Shown here piece by piece: positions 44,340 through 56,149 of a DNA stretch of 64,000 nucleotides. Position 1 is the first letter of the stretch, and every line of letters begins with the position of its first letter. A program made the translations under genes and the position numbers. The DNA comes from Dipteris shenzhenensis (taxonomy: Eukaryota > Polypodiophyta > Polypodiopsida > Gleicheniales), in the NCBI GenBank assembly GCA_047967505.1, contig CM106538.1. The stretch is one strand, 5' to 3'. The notes beneath the pieces were generated by a model, which did not search any database, was not told the origin of the DNA, and saw nothing but the letters and a program-made list of their open reading frames with translations.

Positions 44340-45535
44340 ATGGGCGTAGGAACCTTCTCTTCCCCTCTGTTCCCCTATTCCCTCTTCTTTTCCTCTCTTC
44401 CCCTCTTCCTTCTCTTCTTTTTCCCTCTTCTTTTTTCCCTCTTTCAATCTCTTTTTCCCTCTTCTTTTTCCCCGTCTTTCAATCTCTTTTCCCCTCTTCT
44501 TTTTTTCCCTCTTTCAATCTCTTTTTCTCTCCTTTCCTTCTCTTCTTTTTCCCCTCTTTCAATCTCTTTTCCCCTCTTCCTTCTCTTATGTTTATGCTCT
44601 TTTCCCCTCTTCTTTTTCCCCTCTTTCATCCCCTGTTTCAATCTCTTTTCCCCTCTTCCAATCTCTTTTCCCCTCTTTGCCTATGCTTATTCTCCTTTCC
44701 TTTTCTTTTTCCCCTCTTTCAATCTCTTTTCCCCTCTTCCTTCTCTTATGTTTATGCTCTTTTCCCCTCTTCTTTTTCCCCTCTTTCAATCTCTTTTTCC
44801 CTCTTCCAATCTTTTTTCCCCTCTTTGCCTATGCTTATGCTTATGCATGAGCATATGCTCATATGCTCATGCATAAGCACAAGCTTATGCTTTCTCTCTT
44901 TTTCTTTTATGCTCATATGCTCATGCATAATTATAAGCATATGCTTTATTTCCTTTTCTCTTATGCTTATGCTCTTTTTTCCTCTTCCTTCTCTTATGCT
45001 TATGCTTATGCATGAGCATATGTCTCCTTCTACTTCTCCTTCTCCTTCTCCTTCTCCTTCTCCTCTTTTCATCTTTTCCTCTCTCTTTCCCTCCCTATTT
45101 CCCCTCTTTCAATCTTTTTTCATAAGCATATGTATTTGCCTATGCTTAAGCTTTCTCTCTTTTTCTTTTATGCTCATATGCTCATGCATATGCTTTCTTT
45201 CCTTATCTCTTATGCTTATGCTCTTTTTCCCTCTTCCTTCTCTTATGCTTATGCTTATGCATGAGCATATGTCTCCTCCTTCTCCTTCTCCTTCTCTTAT
45301 GCTTATGCATGTCCTTCTCCTTCTCCTTCTCCTTCTCCTTTCCTTCTCTTCTTTTCCCTCTTTTTTTCTCTTCTTTTCATAAGCATATGCCTATGCCTAT
45401 GCTTATGCTTATGCTTATGCATGAGCATATGCTCATATGCTTATGCATAAGCATAAGCATATGCTTTCTCAATGTATTCTCTTTGCTTTGTCAATGTATT
45501 CTCATATGCTTTCTCAATGTATTCTATTGTTTTTT
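44340..45535. repeat. CT-rich tract and tatgcttatgcatgagcata repeats
   Basis: 44,340-44,830 repeats cctcttctttttcccctctttcaatctc-type units of about 30-40 bp. From 44,825 it alternates with blocks of tatgctta/tgcatgagcatatg, which are self-complementary, up to 45,470. Plus-strand frames rich in Phe/Ser/Leu are by-products. Confidence 0.8.
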
Positions 45536-45564
45536 TTTTTTTCATGTTTGTGTCTACGTTAGAC

Positions 45565-47264
45565 ATGGGATCACGTCACACGTCCGACGAGTACGAAAAC
45601 CCTCGTAGGAGGAGACATCATGATCTCTATTCTCCAGAGGACTTTGATTTCCCTCAGGCAACAACTCAGGGGCCTACTCCTGCGACTACCTCTGGCTTGA
45701 CTCCTCTCGGACGTAGCACTGCGACTACCCCTCGGGGAACTCCTTTGCTAGTAGCCCATGGCTTTTTTTAGAGTCCCGATGAGTTTGTGGCACAGATGAC
45801 CGATGAGGAGGTAGCGAGATTCTTCTCTCTGCTGTCCCAGAGGACCTCAGCAATTCCCTCTCCTACACCAATGGCTAGACCTACTGCCCAACCGTCCCCT
45901 CTAGCCCCTTCAACTAAGGGGTCATCACCTAGGCGTGCCCATCATAAGGGAAGGAAGAGTAGGAGGGGTCGCTTATGTTGTGCTAACTTGGGAGATGTAG
46001 ACGAGTCAGCACACTCACATCCCTACAAGTCTCCACTTGATCCCGAGACCTAGTACCACAGTCAGGTCCCTTGCCCTCTCCTACTCCCACTGCTACTCCT
46101 CGCTTTGGAAGCACTCGCACAAACACCACTTGCTTTGACTTTGCCACTACCATGAGTCCTCCTTACCCGGTCGAGGACGTGTCCTATCAAATCATGACTG
46201 CTGGAGAGATAATAGAAGATAAAAAGGGTGCAACAGTGGAGGAGGAGAAGGGGGAGACATGTGGTAGGAGGGAGGAGGAGGCATGTGGGAGGAGGGATGG
46301 TTGATGGCCACCATGAGGTGGTTGATGAGCCACCACTTCAGGAGCGGCATAGCTACTAATTGGCGGTATCAAGATGACCAAAAGAAGCAGGCGGCCATGA
46401 TGAATTGAAAGCAAAATACCCTAACCCCCCAAATTGGGAGTTCAATGAGAATTACATGCGAGAGCACATGGGTTTGGTCTTGAAGCATTATAGCATAGTA
46501 GATCAACCTTGCATACTTCCATTGCAAAGGGGAGGCTAAACCCAGCTAAGCAGATAAAGCTAATTGGAAGTTTTTCAAGAAGCAGAACAGGGACCATCCC
46601 AAAATGTTCGAGGGTCTGAGGAGGGCTGTGAGGAGATGGCTGGACGCTGTAGGTACTTTGCACTTTGGTGCAGGTGGACGGTTGGCGTTCGAGACAATCG
46701 TGGTAAGTCTACTTCTTCTCATTTAATGTATTGTTCTATTTGTTTTACTACATATTGCATGCACTTTATCTAACTCTCGTGAATTGGATCCACAGCAAGC
46801 TATGATGGGTCGCCTTCCTACATACGTAGAGATGAGGCACGCATATTGCGTAGCAACAAAGCCATGGTTTATTGAGCAGGAGGCAATGGGAGCGATGGTC
46901 AATTGGACTGAGGTGGCTGCTTGTACGGCTGCTTGTACGGTATAAGTCTACTCCTACTTGTAATCTCACTTTTTAAACTGTTTTATTCTTTAAGTTCCAA
47001 TCTAATTTCCAATTAATATGGTTTCACTCTTAGAATCAAAGCTCGAGCGTCCCATCAACAGAGGTGAGCTGTGACGAGGGCCAGGGATCAGGTGTAGCTC
47101 ACAAGGTCCAAGGATCAGGCATAGCGCACGAGGGCCAAGGATCGGGCCAAGGATTTCAAGCCAGCAAGACGACGACGATGATGATTCGAATGAGCAGTAG
47201 TAGTAGTAGTAGTAGTTTGCATATACTTCACCATGTATATCCTTTTGTATATCGGCTCATTTGA
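45565..47264 (+). pseudogene. CACTA second gene (TnpA-like position)
   Basis: ATG at 45,565 opens MGSRHTSDEYENPRRRRHHD and a Ser/Thr/Pro-rich stretch. In phase after TAG at 45,769 comes SPDEFVAQMTDEEVARFFS. A TAG at 46,051 follows. A later exon reads GLRRAVRRWLDAVGTLHF and ends at a GT at 46,702. It is spliced after 46,793 (ccacag) to QAMMGRLPTYVEMRHAYC. The last exon has EGQGSG repeats and a Ser run, ending at 47,262. Position suggests an accessory protein binding the subterminal motifs, which is inference. Both TAGs are glutamine-compatible. Confidence 0.6.
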
Positions 47265-47712
47265 GCGATTTTGTATCACCCTTTTCAGAAGGGTAATTTT
47301 GTAACAAACAATGTTGTATATCTTCGACATGTATATGCTTATGTCACTCGATCGGTTCATTTGAGCGATTTTGTATCACCCTTTCCACAAGGAAAATTTT
47401 GTAATAAAAATTTTTTTTTGTAATTACTTAAAAAAAACATTAGTGGGGCAAAACAAGGCTTGTTGTGGCCTTGTTTAGCCCCACTAATGTTTTTTTTTTA
47501 AGTTCTGTTAATCATTACTATATAGTGACATTTACCAATGTCGCTATATAGTGACGTTTGATAGCATCGCTATATAGTGATGCGTATATAGTGATCGTTT
47601 TTTTTAAACGCTTATAGTGATGTAAATAACGACCTTTGCACCTGTCAAAAAAAAAATAATGTAAAAAATGTCGGTATGTTCGTCGAAAAAGAGCCTATGC
47701 CTTGTAGTGACT

Positions 47713-47890
47713 TGAGGGTTTAATTTGATGTTTTACTTCAAGCCAAAGGTTTAAATAGGTGCAAAACATCAAATTAAACCCTCAAGTTGATGCAAAACAT
47801 CAAGTTAAATGTTCAAGTTGATGTTATACATGAATTCAAATCCTAGACTTGATGCAAAACATCAAATGTGATGTCTGACATCAAGTTCAA
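47713..47890. repeat. Array of short palindromes, right part
   Basis: It resumes with gggtttaatttgatgtttta and aaaacatcaaattaaaccct units, the same family as 40,430-40,906. Together they form the pre-insertion site of the CACTA element. Confidence 0.75.
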
Positions 47891-47930
47891 GAATGAACTT
47901 AATATTTAATTGCAATACTTATTTTAATAC

Positions 47931-49303
47931 ATGAATTTTAAAGAAATATTACCTATGTGCCATGCTAGCATCTCCTTATCACCCTCTATCACATGTTATC
48001 AATCACTTGGCTTATCTTTCAAGTCTTTGGTTCAAGATGGCACAAATATGGAGCTACTTGTTGTACCAAATGAGTGTCAAGGACCCTTTTCATTGCAATT
48101 CCATAGGCGAAAGAGATCCTTTGGCAAGGGTTGCAAAGATCTTCTCACTTCAGATAGTCAAATTTGAATGGCCAAACAAAGTGGATGCTGTAGTAAAAAT
48201 TGTTTGATGAAGATTGGACCAAAAAGTTTGAAGTCTATGAGAATGTTTTATTTAGACTTGAGTAATGAGAAGCAGGATACATTTCTTTCTAGTCAACTTA
48301 TTCCATTGCTACATGATAAATTTGAATACAGTCTATGGAGTAATTTGGTGTGTCGCATTGCTTTCAAAGTGGCTTTGAGTTTAGGAAATGGATGTCTAGA
48401 GAGAATCAAAAGCAGAACAAACAAATGGGGGAAATATTTTAACCTTGATGCTACGAGACAAGTTGGTTCTATTGGGCAACATGCAATCACATGGATGGAA
48501 CAGTATTTCAGACCACATGCAGAGGTGATGCCAACTATAGGTAGGCTCCATCTTTCAGACAATTTCACAAGGTCATAGTTATTTTCACTTTACAAGGAGG
48601 ACATGTAGAGCACACAAGAAAAGCACATAAGCTACTCTTACTTCACGTCGAGACTATGGAAGAGTCATTTCAATAATGTTTCCATTCCTAGAAAGGTAAG
48701 AATTGTGCTGATTTGAAGAGCTGAAGAAAGAATGCTAGAGACCCATCAGAACTTGCAATGATTAAGGTTGCTCTCAAAATGCATAGAGAGGAGCAAGTAG
48801 ATGAGAGAAGGAAGGCAATGGATCATAGGAAAAAGTGCTTTGCATCTCTAGAAAAGTACATTGGGCTAATTATTAATGGGATGGACTAAAAGAAGTCAGA
48901 CTTACCTCATTTCTCTAGGTTGCGAAAGGATATCACTGAGGATACTCTAGTGCAAATGCATATGGTTGGGTGCCTTGTTTACAATGGTCATTTGCATCCT
49001 AAAGTATTTCTCACTTATCCAAATGTGCACAATGATCTGAATTTAACAATTTCAATCATTCATTTGGTGATATCCTCATGGGAAGGTGCATTGCCAAAGG
49101 TACTTTATCTTCAACTTGACAATACCGCTCGAGAGAATAAGAATCAAATTGTTATTGCATACTTGACTAGTATGTTGGTCTATCTAGGAGTTTTTCGCAA
49201 AGTCAAGGTAAACTTTCTACTTGTGGGGCACACACATGATCATATTGACCAAATGTTTAGTGCATTTTCAAAGATTGCCAATGCATCTCAAAGAGACTCT
49301 TGA
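47931..49303 (+). pseudogene. Degenerate gene of a mobile-element family resembling DUF7869 proteins
   Basis: The N-terminal region has GCCSKNCLMKIGPKSLKSMR and WGKYFNLDATRQVGSIGQHA. The later part reads INGMD, a TAA, KKSDLPHF, then LPKVLYLQLDNTARENKNQI and FLLVGHTHDHIDQMFSAFSK (about 49,100-49,280). That last D..N..ENKN..GHTH.DIDQ pattern is the signature I associate with DUF7869, a family often found in mobile-element contexts. Stops TGA 48,165, TAG 48,576 and 48,606 and TAA 48,887 fit Arg or Gln. One indel lies near 48,700. The catalytic-looking Asp/His residues are kept. Function is not established. Confidence 0.65.
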
Positions 49304-49512
49304 TTTCAAGCTCTTTGCGTATGGATCAAAGGAATACAAAGTGAATTGCCATAGAAAACAAAAAGGTCAACCCAAGAAAAACCTATTCAGCCCTAAACTC
49401 GACCAATCACTTAATCGAAACTAGTTAATTAGAACCACTTAAAAAGAAGAAAAGAAAAAAACTTGAGAAGATCAGCTACTGAGAACCTCCAAGATTGAGA
49501 GATTGTTGTTTG

Positions 49513-52034
49513 ATGCAAAAAAGAAGCACAACTATGAAGACGACAACCAAGAAGAAGAAGCTATCAGCAGTCATAAGCCTTCTTCTGCTCCTCCTCGTCG
49601 AACACTTTGCAGCAGCACAGCTTGTATCGTCCTCTTTCGACATCGACGAATCCACAATTGCAGACATTCATGCCGCCTTCGCATCAGAAACACTCACTTC
49701 CACTCACCTCGTCCGCTTCTACCTCGCCCGCATCTCTGCGCTCAACCCTTTTCTTCACGCTGTCATCGAAGTCAACCCCCACGCTCTCCTGCTCGCTCGT
49801 AGGGCCGATCTCCACAGGAAGAAGGTAGCCTGCGACCCGTCACGATGGGGACCCATCGCTTCGCTGCATGGTATTCCGGTGCTTCTCAAGGATACCATCT
49901 CCACCCTCGATGAGCTCAATACCACTGCCGGCTCCTTCGCTTTGCTTGGTTCTAAGGTGCCCCGAGATGCAGGAGTGGTCGCGCGGCTCCGCAGAGCTGG
50001 AGCCATCATCTTGGGCAAGGCGAACCTGAGTGAATGGGCCAGTTCTCGCTCCACGAATTCTTCCAATGGTTGGAGCGCCCGTGGAGGACAGACCAAGGTA
50101 CTTATTCTTAAGCAATCGAAGTCCTTGCACAATCTCCTACAATTCGTATTGCGTTTTTATCGTGATTTATCTCCTCTTGTCCTTCGCCAGAACCCTTACG
50201 TTCTCGACGCCGACCCTTGCGGTTCCAGTACAGGCTCAGCTGTGGGTGTAGCAGCAAATCTCGCTACTGTATCTCTAGGGACCGAAACCGATGGATCCAT
50301 CATTTGTCCGGCGTCTCGGAATGCCATTGTGGGTATCAAGCCCACTGTTGGCCTTACCAGTAGATCTGGCGTAATTCCGGTTTCTCACCATCAAGACACT
50401 GTCGGGTAAAAGAATTTGGTTCTCAACGCTTCCGCTTACTTCTCTTCAAGTCCATATAAATGCTCTTACAAGCACAGCAGTTGCTTCCAGCCCCTTGTGC
50501 AGAACTCTGACGGACGCTGTCAAGGTTCTGGACGCGATTGTAGGCTTTGATTCTCTGGATGCAGCTACGGCCAATGCTTCTCGCTTCATCCCAAAAGCTG
50601 GATATACGCAGTTTTTGAATGTGGATGGGCTTCGAGGAAAACGACTTGGGATTGTGCGGCATCCATTTTTTGACCTTGAAACTGATCCCACCCAGCAATT
50701 TGTTTTCGACGAGCTCCTCCTCGTCATGAAGTACTGCAGCTGCAACTTTTCACGGCATGCTCTGGTCATCATTTCCTTGATCAGATTATCTATTTTGGGA
50801 TGATTATCTAGAAAGGCATTATCTACTTTATCCTCGATACATAATCATAATCCTCCTTTGGTGCATGCCTGATAATATAGGAATAAGGGAGCGCAGATTG
50901 TTGATGACCTGACCATTGCGACTATACATGAGATAGATACATAATCATAATCCTCCTTTGGTGCATGCCTGATAATATAGGAATAAGGGAGCGCACATTG
51001 TTGATGACCTTACCATTGCGACTATGCATGAGATAGCTTCTGGGCAGTTCGAGACTACAGTTCTTAGCACCGATTTCAAGCAAGATCTCAACGACTACTT
51101 GGAGCAGTTAGTTGTGTCGCCAGTGAGGACATTGGCAGATGTGATTGCATTTAACAACAAGCATTCAAAAGAGGTTAGATTCTGGACTCTCTTAGCAGGA
51201 ACAGATCGATATCCAGCTTTGAACGAAACTAACGGTTCATCATGTCATTGTTCTTAAGAGCACAGCATACGGCTTTCAGTTCTCTTGATTACTGATCTCT
51301 GCCTAGTTGGCGCTCTGCTATATTGTAGCGAATCTACAGGAAATTCATACTCACAATGTGCGAAGGACTTTGGTCTTTATAAGCTGCCATCTGCTACTAT
51401 CGAGCTTTTTCATCTTTTACTATTAACCTGCATCCTCGCTTTCTTTGCATGCTCTTTGATTTACCGTAATTAAACCATAGACCGTTCGCTCTTTGTGGGA
51501 CGACTCCCTAGAATAAATCACGGAGTGTCTGATCTTTTCGTTCAACTTTACTCTTGTAAACAGTTTTCAACATGCATTTGTTTCACGGACAACAAACTGA
51601 AAAAGTCTTATGGGTTATTTTTGTGATATGCTATCGTCAAGGAGGAGATGTCTAGGTTCGGGCAGGACATTTTCTACGAATCCGAGAAGACAACGGGCTT
51701 CGGTTCTAAGGTTTATAGGGAAGCTGTGGAGGGAGATCGTGTACTAACGAAGAATGGCATCGACAGGCTGATGAAAGAGAGGAAGCTGGATGCGATAGTG
51801 GCACCTTCATATACATCGATAACATCTGTGGCAGCCATAGCTGGATATCCTGGAATCTCCGTGCCGGCAGGGTACACTGAAGGGGTGCCATTTGGCATAT
51901 GCTTTGTTGGGGAGGGTGGAAAGGAAGGCACTCTCATTCAAATAGCCTACTCGTTTGAGCAAGCTACTCTCATTCGTAAGCCACCCCCCACACACCAGCT
52001 TATTAAGGGCCTTAGCACATGGGCTGGGGAATAG
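49513..52034 (+). CDS. Amidase-signature family protein, secreted, five exons
   Basis: Amidases of this family hydrolyse amide bonds with a Ser-cisSer-Lys triad. Exons: 49,513-50,097; 50,191-50,405; 50,491-50,728; 50,981-51,173; 51,642-52,034. All junctions are GT-AG and phase-consistent. A second ATG at 49,534 starts a classic signal peptide (MKTTTKKKKLSAVISLLLLL..FAAAQ). The catalytic Lys lies in HGIPVLLKDTI, and the glycine/serine motif in DPCGSSTGSAVGVAANLATV. The nucleophile Ser is in GTETDGSIICPAS. DTVGPLCRTLTDAV spans the exon 2-3 join. The C-terminus has DAIVAPSYTSITSVAAIAGY. It is full length (about 540 residues) and free of stops, unlike its surroundings. A 100-bp duplication offers a second splice acceptor before exon 4. 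The natural substrate cannot be told from sequence. Confidence 0.92.
50841..51040 (+). repeat. 100-bp tandem duplication across an intron-exon border of the amidase
   Basis: 50,841-50,940 and 50,941-51,040 are near-identical. Each contains the acceptor gataatatag and the first 60 bp of exon 4 (gaataagggagcgca). Only the second acceptor leads into the full exon. Using the first gives a stop (ATA GAT ACA TAA) at the repeat join. Confidence 0.95.
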
Positions 52035-52270
52035 GAAGGGTTTCGATTACTTGACTCTAGAAGGCCACCTGATCACCCGTCGTATAGTGCATGTCATACT
52101 TGCACCGAGTAGCATGACCCGAACGAGTAGCATGACCCATCTACAACAAGTTAGAGACCCGCTCCATTGGGTCTGAAGGTTGGGATCCTTAATTTCAAGG
52201 AATAAATGATTTTCAAGGAATTTTCAAATTGGATAAGTAGCATCACTTTTATTTGGAAAAAATATTTTTG
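52035..52270. other. Amidase 3' flank
   Basis: It contains a short direct repeat (gagtagcatgaccc twice, 52,107-52,140). No clear polyadenylation signal is seen other than aataaa at 52,200. Confidence 0.4.
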
Positions 52271-52292
52271 ATAGCATTGGATACCCCCCCCT

Positions 52293-52367
<75 letters not shown>

Positions 52368-52460
52368 TATTAATATATTATATATTATATTATACATTAT
52401 ATATAATATAATGTTATATATAATATATTATTATTTTAATATATCATATGTAATATTATA
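52271..52460. repeat. Compound microsatellite C-run, (CT)n, (TA)n
   Basis: A C/T run is followed by (CT)n to 52,336, (TA)n to 52,362, and AT-rich variants (ttatatataatatat) to 52,460. Confidence 0.95.
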
Positions 52461-54250
52461 AATATTATAATACTTGCAGTTGCACCATGCCATGTAATCA
52501 TATCCCCACCCACCACGTCATCCCTGTGTAATTTGCACCATGCCATGCCACATCATTGCATCTGTAGTCTACGCTTCGCCACGTCGACTGTACTGGTGGC
52601 CTACATTTCGTGCAGCCTTGTAATGCCATGTGGCAGTCTCCCTCTCTGCTCTATCGTATAGTGTCCTTGCCGATCACCACGTGTCCGTGGCTCTAGTTGA
52701 TTGTGCCCCTGCCCTCGATGCATGCATGCCACAATGTCAGCTGGATAGAGCAGATTGCCCACCTACTCTGTCAGACACCTCCACCACGTGTCATTGTGTT
52801 GTTGGCCATTGCCCTCTATCCTCTGCATGAGTGTGTAGACCCTCTCCTTGAGGCACATGGCACTCCAATCCCACCTTCCACTCCAGCCTCCCCTGAACCT
52901 CCTCCTCCACTTCCCTAACCTCCAATGAAGCTCCCTTCTCTTATGTTCAAGGGATCATTGTGAATACCCTTATCTTGCATAGGTGTTTCATCCTAACTCT
53001 TCAATTTATTTTTAAAAGTACCATTTCAAAATATTTTCTATATGTATAGTTCTATTAAAAAAAGTGTAAATTGTTAGGCCCATATTTAATTTCTATAACA
53101 ATAGTTTGGTATAGGAATTATGCAAATTCTTGTTTGTTTTTATATAAAAAGGAGTAAGCTGCTGCACTATTATATCGATTGAATGATTGTTTGATCAAAT
53201 AATATAACCAAAGAAGTATTTAGGATGCTAAAAATGTTACAACCGATTGAATGATGTTTGATCAAATAATATAACCAAAGAAGTATTTAGGGCACTAGAA
53301 ATTTTACAATGTAGTACAGCTAGAAGATGTTCACAAGATAGCCACATATATAGGTGTGTGTGTGTGGGGGGGGGGGTGGAGGGGGGTGGGTAGGTAGGTG
53401 GATGGGGGTCCATGCACATGCACACATGCATGCAATACATTACAATTCTAAATCTAGAAACCTCTATATACCACTAAGAAACAAAAAAAGAAACATTAGT
53501 TTAGAAGTTTATATGCTTGTAATGTGCGCTTTTTTTTATCCCCTTTATTTGGACTTTAGTTCTCAAAAAATGGCATTCACAATACATATAACTCGTTTCA
53601 TCCATGAATATTGAGTCTCCATGGCTAGCTCAGGTCACCACTAGTGTGGCACACATGGCCACAAGGCCCTCTAAAATCTAGTGTTGCTCTTAGGTCACCT
53701 ACAAAGCCTCAAGGTGCCATGAAATTATTTGAGTGCTTTGATAGCTCTTTAGAGCTCTCGATCCCATGCATACATAAGTCCATCCAAACAACACCTCTCT
53801 ATAGAAGAATCCATTACTTGATGTGTAACTGTCACCAATTATAATATGGTAAAATGTATAAATAATGTAATATACATATATAAATAATCAACTTTGAGGT
53901 TACCAAAGTTTTTAAAGTAAGGACATTAACTACATTAATCGTAAGTGACAAATCAGTGTTAAGTTAACACACACACACACACACACAATGCAGTGAAATG
54001 TATATATAATGTAACATATAGATGAGCTTAGAATTTTGTGAACTTAATCATTAAGTGACAAGTTGGTATGGTTGAGGAAAGTGTCAAGTTGACCATGAGA
54101 GAGAGAGAGAGAGAGAGAGAGAGATCATATAAATAATATAATTCTCAAAGTAAGGAAATTATAAGTTTACCAAGCTTTCCTTATTATTTTATATCCTTAT
54201 TTCACTCCACCTTTGTTGGATCTTTGAAATATTGACTAGTGATTTAAAAG
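52461..54250. other. Unassigned DNA with microsatellites
   Basis: A repeated phrase caccatgccatg occurs at 52,483 and 52,537. A roughly 50-bp repeat (gattgaatgat..aaagaagtatttagg) occurs at 53,177 and 53,242. A GT/G-rich run lies at 53,354-53,400, (AC)n at 53,969-53,988 and (GA)n at 54,101-54,123. No gene is recognised. Confidence 0.6.
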
Positions 54251-54337
54251 ATTTTGAATTCTATTTATTGGGCGCTGCGAATCGTGGTAAGCATGGTGGC
54301 TCGCTCCGAATTGAAGAAAAAAGATGGAGGCCGAACC

Positions 54338-54434
54338 GAGGACAGCAAACCACGAAGCCACGAGCCGGCTGCAGGCTCCCGCATCCATGCCCACGAAGCC
54401 ACGAGCCGGCTGCAGGCTCCCGCATCCATGCTCT
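54338..54434. repeat. Two tandem copies of a 45-bp G/C-rich unit
   Basis: The unit cacgaagccacgagccggct and its continuation tgcaggctcccgcatccatg occur twice. The small frames crossing it have no recognisable domain. Confidence 0.85.
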
Positions 54435-54565
54435 TAAGTATTGAGACTCAGTACAGAAAGCGCGTATCTGCGTCTGCGCTTAAAAGCTATTGCTTGAATA
54501 GATCTCGCGAAGCTGACTGCCGAAAGCATGAATGGGCCTGCAAAAACATGGGAGTAGTCCCATAG

Positions 54566-56140
54566 GCTGCCAACGATCTCGAATGCAAAAGCACATGTGA
54601 TTTTAGAAGCTGTAACTAGGGACGAGGATCATCGGAAGCCGCATTATATTGATACGTCGATCATGCGTTTCCAAAATACCCGTCACCCTTAAAAACTCAC
54701 ACTCTGTCTCTCTCTCGTCTCACCCAAGGTGATAGAATCACTCAAAGAACCTCAATGATACTGATCAAGCAAATCAAGAGCACCCAATCTTTGAAGTAGA
54801 ATGTCCAACCAGAGTTTTTTGCCTCAAAATGGAGAATACAGCCTGTACTACACAATAGGGTGAAGAAGGAGCCTCGGGATCTGCTCGGGATAGATCTAGG
54901 GGATTCTCATTCAAGATGCTAGGACCCACCCTGCTAGCAGCGGAGAAAGGTGAGTGATGAAAAGACCATGGACATTGGGAGATTGAACCTACGAACTGCA
55001 TATGCACTTTAATGAGCTCTAACCACCATGACGCACATACGCTTATGCACAATAGAGGCATATTTTTAAACATATGTTTATAAGCACTTATTCCGATGTG
55101 TTCGATACCGGAAAACACCTCCGGCAATGTAGGGGCCCACCACATCCGCTGGGGACAAAGCGAAAACCCCTAAATCTATCATCAAAAAGAAGGAGAATAA
55201 TGCCTTAAAGAGAGGGCTTCATGGTTTGAGAGGAGCAATCTTGCAAGATCGGGGAAACATTCATGAGAGAGGTGGAGCACAGTAGGCTTTGATAATATGT
55301 TGGGATGATGGAAATGAGAGACAAAGGAATGCACACCACACGGACCATTCAAATGAATGCGTGGATAAGGGTTGTTTATACGATTGCACATTATCATGTC
55401 TCTATCCAGTGGAATTTCTGAGAGTAACATGGCATTTGGAAAGGGTATAGCTACATGCACATTGCTCCATTTTTAAAATTGGCAACCATAGTGTTTTCCA
55501 AAATTTAAGATAAATGAAATTTGAAAATCGTTCAAGTTGACTCGATTTATCCCTATCTAGAGAAAGGATACCCCTGCCCAAGGAGAAGAGATGGACAATT
55601 TGGAGACAATGAACAACAAGATAACATTGTGCATCATCATTAGACTGACAATAATGCTAGAAAGATAGAGGATAGTCTAGTCTAGGAAAGGGAATTCGTG
55701 CAAAACTATTGACTCATTGAAAGATTATAGATCCGATAATCTTTAATTTTGTAAAAGTGTTGAGCTCAAAGATACAAGAACACATTCAAAATTTTGGGAC
55801 TTTCTTGCTTCATTTGGATTTTTTTTAAAATGGCTACTCCACTCAATATCACTCAATATACTCCAAAATTGGCTAAATTTGCAATACTACAAGGGTCATC
55901 TCCACACAAATATGGGGTCTAATAAAGCTAATAATTCACCAAAGTTGTAAGTAGTGACCTCCACTCAATAATGACATGTAAACTCCAAAACTTTGGTTTA
56001 ATTCTAATACTATGCAACTCATCTCTGCATCTTTCTTTACGGCTTAAGTCACTACATCTTTCTTCATAGTTTGATAGTGGAAATACATATGCAAAGCATT
56101 TTTTGAATTCAATTCAGCATTAGGTGGTACTCATGAATTA
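54566..56140. other. Unassigned repeat-like DNA
   Basis: Two minus-strand frames (54,774-55,145 and 55,182-55,460) lack recognisable domains. The DNA reads like decayed element sequence. No termini or PBS are seen. Confidence 0.4.
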
Positions 56141-56149
56141 TCTGGCATG

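Larger units (their letters stand above)
40907..47709. mobile_element. Complete CACTA (En/Spm) transposon, 6.8 kb
   Basis: The left end is CACTACTATACA (40,907). The right end, read in reverse complement, is CACTACAAGGCA (ending 47,709). Direct ACT duplications stand at 40,904-40,906 and 47,710-47,712, the 3-bp target size of this superfamily. Both subterminal regions are packed with tcgctatatagcgac motifs (40,960-41,125 and 47,515-47,625), the expected transposase-binding repeats. Internally there is a minus-strand TnpD remnant and a plus-strand second gene. It splits the short-palindrome array. The transposase N-terminal part is missing, so it is probably not autonomous. Confidence 0.93.

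Noticed and set aside
44325-45382. Phe/Ser-rich frames of 180-264 codons that resemble membrane proteins
   Set aside because: They are products of pyrimidine-rich tandem repeats in all three frames.
54774-55460. Two minus-strand frames of 92 and 123 codons
   Set aside because: No domain, splice pattern or repeat partner supports them as genes.
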